Assembly: GCF_009647655.1 (NCBI RefSeq)
Contig: NZ_WJFD01000001.1
Coordinates: 2,170,001 to 2,234,000 of the forward strand
Direction of reading: 5' to 3'
Source: Chitinophaga sp. SYP-B3965
GTDB lineage: Bacteria; Bacteroidota; Bacteroidia; Chitinophagales; Chitinophagaceae
Length of the DNA stretch: 64,000 nucleotides
Of this stretch, positions 36,439 to 46,345 are shown in pieces. Position 1 is the stretch's first letter, and each line of letters starts with the position of its first letter. Under the pieces are notes generated by a model. That model was given only the letters and a program-made list of their open reading frames with translations, had not been told where the DNA came from and made no database searches. The position numbers and the translations under genes are program-made.

Positions 36439-37151
36439 AAAAATTAGGGGCATACATCCTGTATTTTTCCATACTCATATTAGGCTGCGCAGGCTCTGCC
36501 CTGGCGCAGAACGCCATCAAATGGAACGGTGAGAAGTTCAACTATCTCGATAAAGACAAAAAGAAACAGGGCAGCTGGGTCTTCTTTGACGAAAACGGCT
36601 ATATCCGCCTGTCCTGCGAATATGAAAATGATAAGATCGTTAGCCCCATCTTCTTCTACGAAAACTCAGACACGGTATTTGTAAGGTTCCCGAAGAAAGG
36701 AAATGTGGAAACCTTCATTGCTTACGATAAAGACGAACCCATACCCGGCAATTTCGTGTATACTTCGGACAGTACCTTTAATGTTGAACTGGAAACAGAT
36801 GCTGCTCCGGGCAAACATGTGATCCAGCTGATCAGCAAATACCAGAAAATGCAGATCGAGCCTGTTTATATGTTCGGGCAAAAGAAGATGAAAGACTACC
36901 TCCACGCTAATTTCTCCAGCTCCAATTTCATCTTTAACAAAAAGATCAATGCCGTTCTCACCATCAGCCCTTCCGGTATCGTATCTGACGTTGAATTCCC
37001 CAAGGATAAGAACGACCTGAGTGCGAACGAAGAAAGAGAATTGTATGTGATCTATTCAAAGATGCCCCGTTGGCAACCCTACTTCCAGGAAGCCGGTACT
37101 AAAAGCATCAAGGTACTGATCACAGACAACCACAGCATGATAACCTTCTAA
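36435..37151 (+). CDS. Exported protein with TonB-C-like tail
   Basis: A 238-residue protein with signal peptide MKKLGAYILYFSILILGCAGSALAQ split here for length (signal 1-25, cleavage after ALAQ). The middle has MORN-like strands (GSWVFFDENGYIRLSCEYEN). The C-terminal region, with VLTISPSGIVSDVEFP and MPRWQPYFQEAGTKSIKV, resembles the TonB C-terminal fold seen in many Bacteroidota stand-alone proteins. Exact role unknown. It is coupled to the preceding gene by ATGA and lies 115 bp before the permease. Confidence 0.78.
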   Translation: MKKLGAYILYFSILILGCAGSALAQNAIKWNGEKFNYLDKDKKKQGSWVFFDENGYIRLSCEYENDKIVSPIFFYENSDTVFVRFPKKGNVETFIAYDKDEPIPGNFVYTSDSTFNVELETDAAPGKHVIQLISKYQKMQIEPVYMFGQKKMKDYLHANFSSSNFIFNKKINAVLTISPSGIVSDVEFPKDKNDLSANEERELYVIYSKMPRWQPYFQEAGTKSIKVLITDNHSMITF

Positions 37152-37160
37152 TATTTATCC

Positions 37161-37176
37161 TGTTCAAAAACGAACA
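37161..37176 (+). promoter_or_regulatory. Inverted-repeat activator site (TGTTC-N6-GAACA)
   Basis: TGTTC (37161-37165) and GAACA (37172-37176) form an inverted repeat about 65-80 bp before the sigma54-like promoter. Its position is suited to a sigma54 enhancer-binding protein. Inference from layout. Confidence 0.35.
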
Positions 37177-37240
37177 CCGTCCCTGCCAAAACCGGACATT
37201 ACAGGCCACTCTAACCATTGATAATCAATCAATTTCCCAC

Positions 37241-37255
37241 TGGCATTCCCTTTGT
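37241..37255 (+). promoter_or_regulatory. Sigma54-like -24/-12 promoter
   Basis: TGGCATTCCCTTTGT fits TGGCAnn-N4-TTGC in all but the last -12 base (T for C) and the two variable -24 bases. The ATG at 37267 is 12 bp downstream, so a transcript from here would begin at the start codon. Confidence 0.4.
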
Positions 37256-37266
37256 GCATTTTCCGC

Positions 37267-39636
37267 ATGCTCAAAAACTACCTTACCATTGCATGCAGGA
37301 ATATCTGGCGGAACTTAGGGTATGTATCCCTGAACGTTATGGGACTCACACTGAGTATAGCCTCCTGCCTGGTCATATTCCTGATCACGAAAAATGAGTT
37401 AAGCTACGACAGCTATCACCAGAAAGCAGACCGTACTTACAGGGTAACCATGAACGCACTGGATTTCAACTCCAGCGTATCCATGTCAATAGCCCCTGCC
37501 CTGCGCACGGATTTCCCGGAACTGGAACAGGTAAGCCAAACGTGGTACCAGCATGAGGGCATTGTAAAAGTGAATGAAGATCATTACGCGGAAAAAGGCT
37601 ATTCTTATGCAGATGCATCCTTCCCCCGCATCTTCGATCTTCAATGGTTAGCCGGCAATCCCCAAACAGCACTTAATGAACCTAACTGTGTAGTGTTGAC
37701 GGAGAGCATCGCCAAAAAGTATTTTGGAAGCAAAGATCCCATAGGCCAGGTGATACAGGTAGATGATAGCCCCCAACTTAAGGTTACAGGCCTCATCAAA
37801 GACCTGCCGGGCAATACACACTTCCCTTTTGTATTCCTTATTTCATTCGAAACCGTAAAGAAAGATCTGGCAGAGAACGGCGCCATGGAGAACTTCTTCC
37901 AGATCATGGGCGGCATTACCTATATCGTGCTGCCGGAGCATTATGATATAGCAAAATTGAACAGCAGGCTGCCGGCCTTTATAGCCAAACACTGGGGCGC
38001 TGATATTGCCAAAGGCACTAAGCTGATCATGCAACCACTGAAAGAGATCCATTTTGATCAGCGTTACCTGAACAGCATCACTCCCACCACCTCCCGCAAT
38101 ACCTATTGGGCATTGGCTGCAGTAGCTTTGTTCATCATCATCACAGCCTGCATCAATTTCGTGAACCTGGCTACCGCACAAGCCATTAAACGGGCTAAAG
38201 AGGTAGGCGTGCGGAAAGCGCTGGGCGCTAACCGGATCCAGCTGATCCGGCAGTTCCTGGGAGAAACCAGTTTCCTTGTATTCCTGGCGGTGATCATGGG
38301 ATGCATCGCCGCATTCTTATTCCTGCCCAACGCTGCGTTGTGGCTGGGCGTAAAGATCGGTACGGAGCAATTATTCCAGCCGGAAGTGATAGGATTACTG
38401 CTGGCATTAACTGCGGTGATCATTTTATCCGCAGGTGTATATCCTGCTTTTGTTCAATCCGCCTTCCGGCCGGTTGATGCACTAAAAAGTGGTGTTATCG
38501 GTATTTCAGGCAGAGGACTAACACTCCGTAAGAGCCTGGTGTTTGTTCAATTCACTATTTCCCAGATCCTCATCGTAGGCACCCTGGTGGTAGCCGCACA
38601 AATGGATTATTTCAAGAACCAGGACCTTGGGTTTAATAAAGAAGCCGTGATCTCATTCAGCATCCCTGAGAATACCAAACAGGCAGTGCTGCGTGAACAG
38701 TTAAGCGCGAATCCGGGTGTGAAAGATATCAGTTTTTCTTCCGGGGCGCCTTCCTATAATAGTAACTGGGCACCCTTCTCCTGTCCGGAAAGAGGCATTA
38801 CAAAGGATGATGTAACGGAGATAAAAAATATCGATGAAAACTTCATGGATATGTTCGGCATCAAATTACTGGCTGGTGAGAAACTGCGGAAAAGTAACCA
38901 GGAAGATACTATACGTTATGTATTAGTGAACGAAACCCTGATCCATAAACTGGGCTTCTCCCGCCCGGAAGAAGCCATAGGCCTTCATTTTACCGGCTCG
39001 GGACGCCATTGCGTCATACAGGGTGTTGTACAGGATTTCCAGAGCGAATCCAAACATAAGGACAGAAGACCCTGCATCCTGGGGTACAGGCCACAGGGAT
39101 TTTTTGTGGCCAGTGTAAAATTGCAGTCTGCTGATATGCGCAAAACAATAACCCGCATAGAAACAGAATGGTCTGCCATTTTCCCGGAAAAGATCTTTCA
39201 ATATGAATTCCTCGACGATCATATTGCAGCGATGTACAACCAGGAACAAAAAGTATATACCGCCTTCCGCCTGTTCTCTTTCCTCGCTATCCTGATCGGA
39301 TGCCTGGGTTTGTATGGCCTGGTAGCTTTCACTGCTGTTCAGCGGAAAAAAGAAGTAGGGATCCGTAAAGTGATGGGTGCATCACTGGTGCATATCCTGG
39401 CATTGTTTGCGAAAGAATTCTTTGTGCTGATCATTATTGCTTTCCTCGTGGCTGCACCGGTGGCATACTTTGTAATGCATAGCTGGCTGGAGAACTTTGC
39501 TTACCAGGTGAGTATCAGCGGTGGTATCTTCCTTATAGCGATTGCCGTTTCTTTCCTGATTGCGGCTGGCACTATTGCGCACCAGTCGCTGAAAGCGGCG
39601 TTCGCTAATCCTTTGAAGAGTTTAAAAGCTGAATAA
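37267..39636 (+). CDS. MacB/FtsX-type ABC transporter permease
   Basis: A 789-residue permease from the ATG at 37267 (MLKNYLTIACRNIWRNLGY); a TTG at 37252 is in frame but lies inside the promoter-like element. It has two FtsX halves: TM1 (about 16-35) then a MacB-type periplasmic domain (about 40-260), three TM helices near 275-375, a second TM and periplasmic domain (about 420-655), and three TM helices near 670-780. Signatures AKEVGVRKALGANRIQLIRQF and KKEVGIRKVMGASLVHILAL are the coupling motifs. The ATPase is not adjacent. Probable export of lipids, antibiotics or toxic compounds; closes at a strong terminator. Confidence 0.93.
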   Translation: MLKNYLTIACRNIWRNLGYVSLNVMGLTLSIASCLVIFLITKNELSYDSYHQKADRTYRVTMNALDFNSSVSMSIAPALRTDFPELEQVSQTWYQHEGIVKVNEDHYAEKGYSYADASFPRIFDLQWLAGNPQTALNEPNCVVLTESIAKKYFGSKDPIGQVIQVDDSPQLKVTGLIKDLPGNTHFPFVFLISFETVKKDLAENGAMENFFQIMGGITYIVLPEHYDIAKLNSRLPAFIAKHWGADIAKGTKLIMQPLKEIHFDQRYLNSITPTTSRNTYWALAAVALFIIITACINFVNLATAQAIKRAKEVGVRKALGANRIQLIRQFLGETSFLVFLAVIMGCIAAFLFLPNAALWLGVKIGTEQLFQPEVIGLLLALTAVIILSAGVYPAFVQSAFRPVDALKSGVIGISGRGLTLRKSLVFVQFTISQILIVGTLVVAAQMDYFKNQDLGFNKEAVISFSIPENTKQAVLREQLSANPGVKDISFSSGAPSYNSNWAPFSCPERGITKDDVTEIKNIDENFMDMFGIKLLAGEKLRKSNQEDTIRYVLVNETLIHKLGFSRPEEAIGLHFTGSGRHCVIQGVVQDFQSESKHKDRRPCILGYRPQGFFVASVKLQSADMRKTITRIETEWSAIFPEKIFQYEFLDDHIAAMYNQEQKVYTAFRLFSFLAILIGCLGLYGLVAFTAVQRKKEVGIRKVMGASLVHILALFAKEFFVLIIIAFLVAAPVAYFVMHSWLENFAYQVSISGGIFLIAIAVSFLIAAGTIAHQSLKAAFANPLKSLKAE

Positions 39637-39664
39637 GGCGTACCTGGGTACGGTACGCCTTATT
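39632..39664. terminator. Bidirectional rho-independent terminator
   Basis: Perfect 13-bp stem AATAAGGCGTACC / GGTACGCCTTATT around TGGGTAC, between the convergent permease and GDPD genes. Confidence 0.85.
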
Positions 39665-39667
39665 CTG

Positions 39668-40588
39668 TTAATCATGTAGTTGCTTCTTTCTGAGATAGTC
39701 CAGTAATTCCAGTGGCCGGTCCGTCTGGATCACATTAGCGCCGTGTTTGATCACCCAGCCCCAGTTGGCTTCAGGGTCCTTTATGGCCAGTTCGTCTGTA
39801 TGGCCGGCACACAATTCATCCCATAATGTATTTATCCAAACGGTAATACCACTCTTCTGAATAACGGGTAATGCCTGCAGCAGCACCGGAGAGTTTTCCT
39901 TATCATAGATCACTTCAAATGCAACGGGTGTAAATCCTTTCATAAACCCTTTTACATATTCATCCGGGTGTGCAGCTGTTTTACCGTAAATATTATAATC
40001 CATTGGCCATACCATGGGCATATAGATAATGCTGTCCATGATGGCGCCATGTTTCTTTCTCAGTTCCTCAAGGGTTTCATTTCCTTTAAAGATGCCCTGT
40101 TGCAGGGTGCCTGTTCTTTTCAGCACTGCATATGTTTCCGGCAAACATTCCCATGCTTTATCCAGGTTCAGCAATACGGGTTTACCCTTTACAAATAACA
40201 TGGCTTCTTCCAGCGTAGCTATTTTTTCAGATACTGCGCCGCCATGGCCCTGCCGGAGAGAAAGTGTTTTTAAGGAATCCAGCGTCCAGTCTGCCACCTT
40301 TCCTTTTCCCGTGGTGGTCCTGTCGAGCGTTTTATCATGGATCAGTACCATCTGACCATCTTTGGTTTTACGCACATCTATTTCCACAATATCGATTCCC
40401 ATTTTAATACTCCGGTCTATGGCATTGATGGAATTCTCGGGTGCATTGCGCCAGTCTCCCCGGTGTGCTGCCGTTAACACATAATCAGTGGATGGGTGCT
40501 TGAGGCGCTCAAGGATGCGACCGCTGGCTTGTTGTGCATAACCATTTATTCCTGTCAGAATAAAAAAGCATAAGATCAGTTTCTTCAT
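39668..40588 (-). CDS. Glycerophosphodiester phosphodiesterase (GDPD family)
   Basis: A 306-residue exported enzyme that hydrolyses glycerophosphodiesters to glycerol-3-phosphate and an alcohol. Signal peptide ends GINGYAQ. Catalytic blocks are AAHRGDWRNAPENS (His42, Arg43, Glu51) and VEIDVRKTKDGQMVLIHD (Glu69, Asp71, His84), followed by the TIM barrel and C-terminal GANVIQTDRPLELLDYL. It is the last gene of the sigma-FecR-SusC-SusD operon, 12 bp after SusD, and probably acts on the imported or surface-bound substrate. Confidence 0.93.
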   Translation of the reverse strand: MKKLILCFFILTGINGYAQQASGRILERLKHPSTDYVLTAAHRGDWRNAPENSINAIDRSIKMGIDIVEIDVRKTKDGQMVLIHDKTLDRTTTGKGKVADWTLDSLKTLSLRQGHGGAVSEKIATLEEAMLFVKGKPVLLNLDKAWECLPETYAVLKRTGTLQQGIFKGNETLEELRKKHGAIMDSIIYMPMVWPMDYNIYGKTAAHPDEYVKGFMKGFTPVAFEVIYDKENSPVLLQALPVIQKSGITVWINTLWDELCAGHTDELAIKDPEANWGWVIKHGANVIQTDRPLELLDYLRKKQLHD

Positions 40589-40600
40589 ATAAATGTCTGT

Positions 40601-42001
40601 TTAATGATAGCCCGGATTCTGTTTAATAGAAGGATCAGTATTTATTTGCCCGATAGGGATAGGGAATAAAAGATGATGCTGGTCGATAGTAATGGGTACG
40701 CCGCTGTTTGAAAACCAGGCGTTCATTACCGTGATGGCAGTGCCGGTGCGTAACAGATCAAACCAGCGATGCCCTTCTCCTATTAATTCCAGTTTCCTTT
40801 CCAGGTCTATGGCCGCACGCATCTCTGTGATGTCCGCCGCAGTAGTGTTCAGCAGGCCGGCCCTATTCCTTACTTCGTTCAGGTAATCTCCGGCGGGTTT
40901 GAGATTGTTCGATTCATTCTCCACTTCTGCCAGCATCAGCAATACATCTGCATAACGTAATATCACAAAGTCGCTGCCTCCATCCGCAATAACAGTGGCA
41001 GGTTTCTTCAATTTGTTGCAGAATGGAATGCCTGTAGATGCTAATCCTACATAAGCTGTTTTGCGGGTGTCTGTTGCGGTGTACATATTGTACAGCTGTC
41101 TTACAGGCAGGTTATGCCCTTTTGCACCACTTACGGTAGCTGATGGACTAAACTGCTGATACATACTGCTGCCTTCAGAATTACCATTAATGCCAGAGGA
41201 GAACTGTACGGAAAAGATGATCTCTTTGCTATTCTCATTAGCCGGTAAAAAGATATCGTTCGTATTAGTAAGCAGGCCATGTTTCTTTGATTCCACCACT
41301 GCCGCCAGGTATTTTTTTGCATTGGGGTAATCCTTTAATGTGAGATACACTTTACCCAGCAAGGCCTGTGCGGCCGTTTTGATCACTTTACCCGGTTGTG
41401 TTGTATTAGCAGGTAATGAATCAACCGCTTCTGTCAGGTCTTTTTTGATCTGGTCATATACTGTTGCCAGTGGCGTGCGTCCTTGTCCGAAATAAGCATT
41501 CACATCCGTTGTTTCTTTTATCACCAAAGGCACATCTCCATATAATCTTACCAGGTTAAAGTAAAGCAATGCGCGGATGAACCTCATCTCTCCCGCACGT
41601 GCTCTTTTTACGGAATCTACACGGTAAGGAATATTCCCGATCCTGTTCAGCACAATGTTCGCTTTTTGAATACCCTTGTAACTATCCTTCCAGTTGGTAG
41701 CAATGATATCATTGGATGCTATTGTATTGAACAGGTCTAATTCCCCATACATCCCTCCATCATTCAAAGGCACTTCATCAAAAGTATTATCAGACGGTAT
41801 TTCACTGAGAGCTGGCATGTACAGACCATACAAGCCACTGTACTGCAGGTTGGCATATGCAGCATTCACATATTCTTCCACTTCTGTTTCATCCCTGAGG
41901 AATACGCTTACATCTTTGGAAGTAACGGGATCCTGATCCAGCTCTTTACTGCAGGAAGCCAGTATCATTAAAAGGCCGAGCGCTATAAATATATTTTTCA
42001 T
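40601..42001 (-). CDS. SusD/RagB-like nutrient-binding lipoprotein
   Basis: A 466-residue lipoprotein with signal MKNIFIALGLLMILASC (Cys17). SusD features are present: TPR-like helices with VNAAYANLQYSGLYGLYMPA and ARAGEMRFIRALLYFNLVRL, and the C-terminal block FVILRYADVLLMLAEVENES with FDLLRTG. It lies 11 bp after the SusC stop and 12 bp before the GDPD gene, so its ligand may be a phosphodiester-containing molecule (inference). Confidence 0.95.
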   Translation of the reverse strand: MKNIFIALGLLMILASCSKELDQDPVTSKDVSVFLRDETEVEEYVNAAYANLQYSGLYGLYMPALSEIPSDNTFDEVPLNDGGMYGELDLFNTIASNDIIATNWKDSYKGIQKANIVLNRIGNIPYRVDSVKRARAGEMRFIRALLYFNLVRLYGDVPLVIKETTDVNAYFGQGRTPLATVYDQIKKDLTEAVDSLPANTTQPGKVIKTAAQALLGKVYLTLKDYPNAKKYLAAVVESKKHGLLTNTNDIFLPANENSKEIIFSVQFSSGINGNSEGSSMYQQFSPSATVSGAKGHNLPVRQLYNMYTATDTRKTAYVGLASTGIPFCNKLKKPATVIADGGSDFVILRYADVLLMLAEVENESNNLKPAGDYLNEVRNRAGLLNTTAADITEMRAAIDLERKLELIGEGHRWFDLLRTGTAITVMNAWFSNSGVPITIDQHHLLFPIPIGQINTDPSIKQNPGYH

Positions 42002-42012
42002 CTGTTCTTGAT

Positions 42013-45000
42013 TTAAAATGTTACGTTAAGACCCAACACATAGGAACGGGCTACCGGATAATTAGAAATGGCCTGTCCACTGGTGAGTACAGCATCCGTT
42101 GTGGCATCGGGATTATAACCACGATACTTTGTAATGGTGAAGAGATTATTAGCCGTTACATATACAGATGCTGCAGACATCCTGATCCGGGAGATCAAGG
42201 CCTTAGGGAGATTGTATGATAGCTGTACATTGCGCAACCGCAGATAGTCTGCATCCTGGTAGAAAATACTGGATGTGCGGGCAGATTTCCGGGCTGTGGA
42301 AAAGTTCCCCATATTCGGTTGCCCAAGGAAACCATTGGGGTTATTTACCGGGTGATAACGGTTCTCGAAATAGTATTTACTGGGTACTGCAAACCCCTCT
42401 CCTGCTTCATCCAGCGTGGACAATTGCCTGTCGTAGATCTTTCTTCCTGCAACACCTGTAAGCGAAAAGCTGAGGGTAAGGTTTTGCCAGGAAAAGTTAT
42501 TCGTAAATCCGTAAGTAAGTTTGGGGAAATAGGTACCGAAGGCGATCATATCATTCGCGTCTATGATCCCGTCTTTTTTGATATCTTCTACAATGTAGTC
42601 TCCTACCACTGTACCAGACAAATGGGGATTCTTATTGATCTCATCCTGCGATTTAAAGATGCCGGTTACATTATAACCATACAGCTCAGCCACCGGGCCG
42701 CCCACCTTTGTATAGAAATTGCTTTCAATACCACTGATGATCTGCGTCTGACCTGGCGCAAGCGCCATCACTTCATTTTTATTGGCGGCTATGTTACCGG
42801 AGAAGTTCCAGTTCACTTTGCCTAAGGGCACATCACCGGAGATGGTCATCTCAATCCCGCTGTTCTTTACTTTGCCGATGTTCTGTGTGGAAGAACTAAA
42901 GCCGGATTGTTCAGGCACCGGTACATCCAGCAGCAGATCTGTGGTAAGGGTATTGTAATAATCCAGTGTGAGGTTGAACCTGTTAAAAAGCCCCAGGTCC
43001 AGACCAAGGTTGGTAGAAGTTTTTGTTTCCCAGGAAAGATTGCTGTTAGCTGTAGTAGAAGCTGCAAATCCGGAGAAAAGTGTGTTGCCGTATACATAGT
43101 TGTAAGCAGCTCCTCCGCTCACCAGCGCTTTGGAATCATACGAGCCTATCTGATTATTACCGGCTTTGCCCCAGGTGGCTCTCAGCTTGGCAAAAGTAAA
43201 TACGTTTGAAGAAGGGAAGAACGTTTCCTGGCTGGCTATCCAGCCGGCTGTTACAGAAGGGAATGATCCCCATTTATTATTCTTTCCGAAGCGGGAAGAA
43301 CCGTCTCTGCGGATGGTGGCAGATACGAGGTATCTGTCAGCAAAAGAATATTGCAGGCGGGAGAGATAAGAGATCTGCACCCAGGTATATTTTGATGTAG
43401 TTACTGCAAAGGCACTGGCGCCGCCAATATTGGTAATGTTATTATCAGGAATGCCGGAACCTGTAATATCCGTGCTTGTACCGGATTGTTTCTGGAAAGT
43501 ATATCCTGCCAAAACATTCAGGTCATGTTTTTTGAACCGGCGGGAATAATTGATGGTGTTTTCCATCAGGTAGTTGATGGAAGAACCATTCGCTTCAGTT
43601 GCAGCCGCCGGTTTAGGGGCTGCTGTTCTGTAAGCGCCCACATCAGAAGGATTAAAAGAAGAATAATAGTTACTCCTGTAATCCGCACCCATCATCATTT
43701 TTACTTTCAATCCCTCCAGTATGCTGTACGTAAGGAAGGTATTACCGAATGTGCGGAAGTTGTTCCTTACGTTGGAGATCATCTTTGCCAAGGCTACTGT
43801 ATTTTCTCCCAATGCGCCATCTTCCGGTGTATTGGCAATGATCTGTTTGCTGATGGTCAGTGAACCATCTGCGTTATACGGACTAAAAAAGGGATACATG
43901 ATGTTTGTAGCGCCTATCGGGTCTGTATTGTTATTGCCGTTATTGGCAAAATAGTTCTGAATAGAGTAGGATGGATTCAGGGTGATGCCAAAATCAAGTT
44001 TAGGAGATACTTTGGATTCCACTTTCAGGGAGCCGCTGTATCTTTTCAATCCATTCGCTATTACCAGTCCTTCCTGTTTAAAATAGTTACCCGAGAAATA
44101 GTAGTTTGTTTTCTGTGTGCCGCCAGATATCGAGATACCGTAACTGTCCATCTTCCCCTTCCTGAAGGTTTCGTTGAGCCAGTTGGTATTGGTAAGGCCG
44201 GGCGTTTTATCCAGGTAGGGCTGCAGGTAATTCAATCGTAGTTCCCTCAGGGAAGCACCTTTGGATATGCGGGTAGCCCTGTCGTCCGTTTCACTTCTGT
44301 TGGCCGGGTTCTTGGATACATATCCCCAGTCCCTGGCTTCCGTAAAATATTGCGCTGCTTCATAAGCATCTGCATATTCCACATTATCCGCCCTTTCCTG
44401 CATACCGGTATATACATCTAAAGAAACTTTCATGATCTCATTCCGGCCTTTCTTTGTAGTGATAAGGATCACCCCGTTTGCCGCCCTTGAACCATAAATA
44501 GCTGCAGAAGCCGGGTCCTTTAATATATCAATGGTTTCAATATCGCCGGGATTGATGGAGTTAAAAGAAGTACCTTCCGATAAAGGGAAACCATCTACTA
44601 CCACCAGCGGGTCTCTTCCTGCGGTGAGTGTGCCCACTCCCCTGATCACAATCTGCGGATCTGTACCCGGCATAGCGGAAGCATCATTGATCATTACGCC
44701 GGATGCTTTCCCTGCCAGTTGCATGGCAAAACTGCTGGAAGAATAAGTTCCCAGGTCTTTGGACGACACCCTGGATACGGCGCCTGTTACATATTTTTTC
44801 TGCAACGTACCATATCCTATTACCATTACTTCATTCAATGAAGAGGAGGCTACCTTCATCCTTACCAATAGTGTATTATCTTCTCCTGCTTTGATCAGAA
44901 AACCCTGGATCATTTGTGGTTCATAACCAACAGAGGTAAAAGCAAAATTGTATTTGCGGCCTGCTGTAAGATGGCTCATCTCATACATTCCCTTTTCACC

Positions 45001-45180
45001 TGTAACTGTGATAACGGGCTTTTCAGTGCTGTTCTCCGGTTGCAGGGTTACAGATACGCCAATGAGCGGGAGGCCGTCCTCATTCTGTACCACGCCTCTT
45101 ACTGTTGCTGTTTGCGCCAGTACAGTTACCTGCAAAAGCAACAGGGCAATGATAGTGAGATGTAAAATTTTACGGATCAT
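42013..45180 (-). CDS. SusC/RagA-family TonB-linked outer-membrane transporter
   Basis: A 1055-residue receptor from the ATG at 45180 (MIRKILHLTIIALLLLQ); the open frame to 45225 adds 15 residues without signal-peptide character. CarboxypepD_reg-like domain (about 28-105), SusC signature LNEVMVIGYG, plug with LVVVDGFPLSEGTSFNSIN and IDILKDPASAAIYGSRAANG, barrel ending YVLGLNVTF. No STN domain, although an ECF sigma and FecR precede it; this fits operon-level rather than receptor-triggered control. The 80-nt gap to FecR holds a small hairpin (45219-45233). Confidence 0.96.
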   Translation of the reverse strand: MIRKILHLTIIALLLLQVTVLAQTATVRGVVQNEDGLPLIGVSVTLQPENSTEKPVITVTGEKGMYEMSHLTAGRKYNFAFTSVGYEPQMIQGFLIKAGEDNTLLVRMKVASSSLNEVMVIGYGTLQKKYVTGAVSRVSSKDLGTYSSSSFAMQLAGKASGVMINDASAMPGTDPQIVIRGVGTLTAGRDPLVVVDGFPLSEGTSFNSINPGDIETIDILKDPASAAIYGSRAANGVILITTKKGRNEIMKVSLDVYTGMQERADNVEYADAYEAAQYFTEARDWGYVSKNPANRSETDDRATRISKGASLRELRLNYLQPYLDKTPGLTNTNWLNETFRKGKMDSYGISISGGTQKTNYYFSGNYFKQEGLVIANGLKRYSGSLKVESKVSPKLDFGITLNPSYSIQNYFANNGNNNTDPIGATNIMYPFFSPYNADGSLTISKQIIANTPEDGALGENTVALAKMISNVRNNFRTFGNTFLTYSILEGLKVKMMMGADYRSNYYSSFNPSDVGAYRTAAPKPAAATEANGSSINYLMENTINYSRRFKKHDLNVLAGYTFQKQSGTSTDITGSGIPDNNITNIGGASAFAVTTSKYTWVQISYLSRLQYSFADRYLVSATIRRDGSSRFGKNNKWGSFPSVTAGWIASQETFFPSSNVFTFAKLRATWGKAGNNQIGSYDSKALVSGGAAYNYVYGNTLFSGFAASTTANSNLSWETKTSTNLGLDLGLFNRFNLTLDYYNTLTTDLLLDVPVPEQSGFSSSTQNIGKVKNSGIEMTISGDVPLGKVNWNFSGNIAANKNEVMALAPGQTQIISGIESNFYTKVGGPVAELYGYNVTGIFKSQDEINKNPHLSGTVVGDYIVEDIKKDGIIDANDMIAFGTYFPKLTYGFTNNFSWQNLTLSFSLTGVAGRKIYDRQLSTLDEAGEGFAVPSKYYFENRYHPVNNPNGFLGQPNMGNFSTARKSARTSSIFYQDADYLRLRNVQLSYNLPKALISRIRMSAASVYVTANNLFTITKYRGYNPDATTDAVLTSGQAISNYPVARSYVLGLNVTF

Positions 45181-45218
45181 ATAAGTATTATATTGGTTTG
45201 GGCAATAGTTTTCCTCAC

Positions 45219-45233
45219 GCAGCATTTTGCTGC
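45219..45233 (-). other. Small intercistronic hairpin
   Basis: GCAGCA-TTT-TGCTGC, a perfect 6-bp stem between fecR and susC within the operon, with no U tract on the minus strand. It could influence mRNA processing; weak evidence. Confidence 0.3.
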
Positions 45234-45260
45234 ATGTTTGCGGTTGGTGTAACCGGCGTA

Positions 45261-46274
45261 TTATTTTTTAATAATGATCTTTTCTTCCTGCTGTTGTATG
45301 GAGAGATTATTCAAACTGGCTATTACGGAAAGGATATTCTGCAAACTGTCTGTTTCAGCAAATGTTCCGGTGAACATAAGTCCTTTCATGTCCGTTGCAT
45401 TGCTTTCGATCTTCACTTTGTATCTTATACTTAGTCTGTCAAATACTTGTTGCAGCGGAGTTTGCCTGAATACAAGGCCTTGTGTGCGCTCATTTTCCTT
45501 CTTCTTTCCGGCCCCGATCTCTTTACCGGACGCAATATCTATGATGGTGCTCTTCTTTTCTGTTATATCAATATTGACTCCTTCCCCGGGCGCCAGGTAA
45601 ACTTCTTTCATAACAAAATCCTTATCACCAGAGCGCACTACTACTTTCCCCTTATACAACCTTACATCTACCTTCTGCGGTGTTGCACTTACTGTAAATT
45701 CTGTTCCCAGGGCAATAGTGGCTATACCATTTGCATATACAGAAAAAGGTTTATCGGGATCGGCTACTACCTTAAAGAGCGCCTTACCTGTTAAGCTGAT
45801 GTTCCGCTGTGTATCATTGAATGGTTCATAATAGGCTATTATACTATTCGCCTCAAGGGATACTACGGAGCTATCCGGCAACATGATCACCTTTGCCACG
45901 TTATCCGTGTTAGTTACCTGTTTTAATTGCAGAGCAGCTTTCTCAGCAAACGGCCTGTTATCATGCCTGTTATTCCTAAATAAGGTAATGGCCAGCAAAC
46001 CAGCGCCGGCCAGCAATACTACAGCAGCTGCCTGCCTCACCCATCCCATACGCCGCACAGGTGTTTTCTTCAAACTGATCCTTTGCCATAACTCCAGGGA
46101 CCGCTCTCCGGAAAGTGGGGTTACGGCTTCTTCCAGATCATTTTCATAGTTCCGCTCCAGCCATTCTTTCAGCCCTGCTTCATCTGTTGCTAACAGGAAG
46201 AGCAGCCGCTGCTTTTCTTCTGATGTGGCAGTGCCAGCCCAATACTTTTCTATAAGTGATTGTAGTTGCTCCAT
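45261..46274 (-). CDS. FecR-family anti-sigma/sigma-regulator
   Basis: A 337-residue FecR protein: N-terminal cytoplasmic anti-sigma domain (about 1-80; LQSLIEKYWAGTATSEEKQR), one transmembrane helix (about 84-103, AAAVVLLAGAGLLAITLF), periplasmic FecR domain (VIMLPDSSVVSLEANSIIAY; TGKALFKVVADPDKPFSVYA) and an STN-like tail (LVFRQTPLQQVFDRLSIRYK). It relays substrate status to the ECF sigma factor encoded 71 bp upstream, controlling the SusC/SusD/GDPD genes downstream. Usual length for the family. Confidence 0.93.
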   Translation of the reverse strand: MEQLQSLIEKYWAGTATSEEKQRLLFLLATDEAGLKEWLERNYENDLEEAVTPLSGERSLELWQRISLKKTPVRRMGWVRQAAAVVLLAGAGLLAITLFRNNRHDNRPFAEKAALQLKQVTNTDNVAKVIMLPDSSVVSLEANSIIAYYEPFNDTQRNISLTGKALFKVVADPDKPFSVYANGIATIALGTEFTVSATPQKVDVRLYKGKVVVRSGDKDFVMKEVYLAPGEGVNIDITEKKSTIIDIASGKEIGAGKKKENERTQGLVFRQTPLQQVFDRLSIRYKVKIESNATDMKGLMFTGTFAETDSLQNILSVIASLNNLSIQQQEEKIIIKK

Positions 46275-46345
46275 AATTCTACTGTAAAATGTCAGAAAGG
46301 ATAAAAATGGGGATGCCGGTCTGTGTTACCAAATCGTTAACACCA

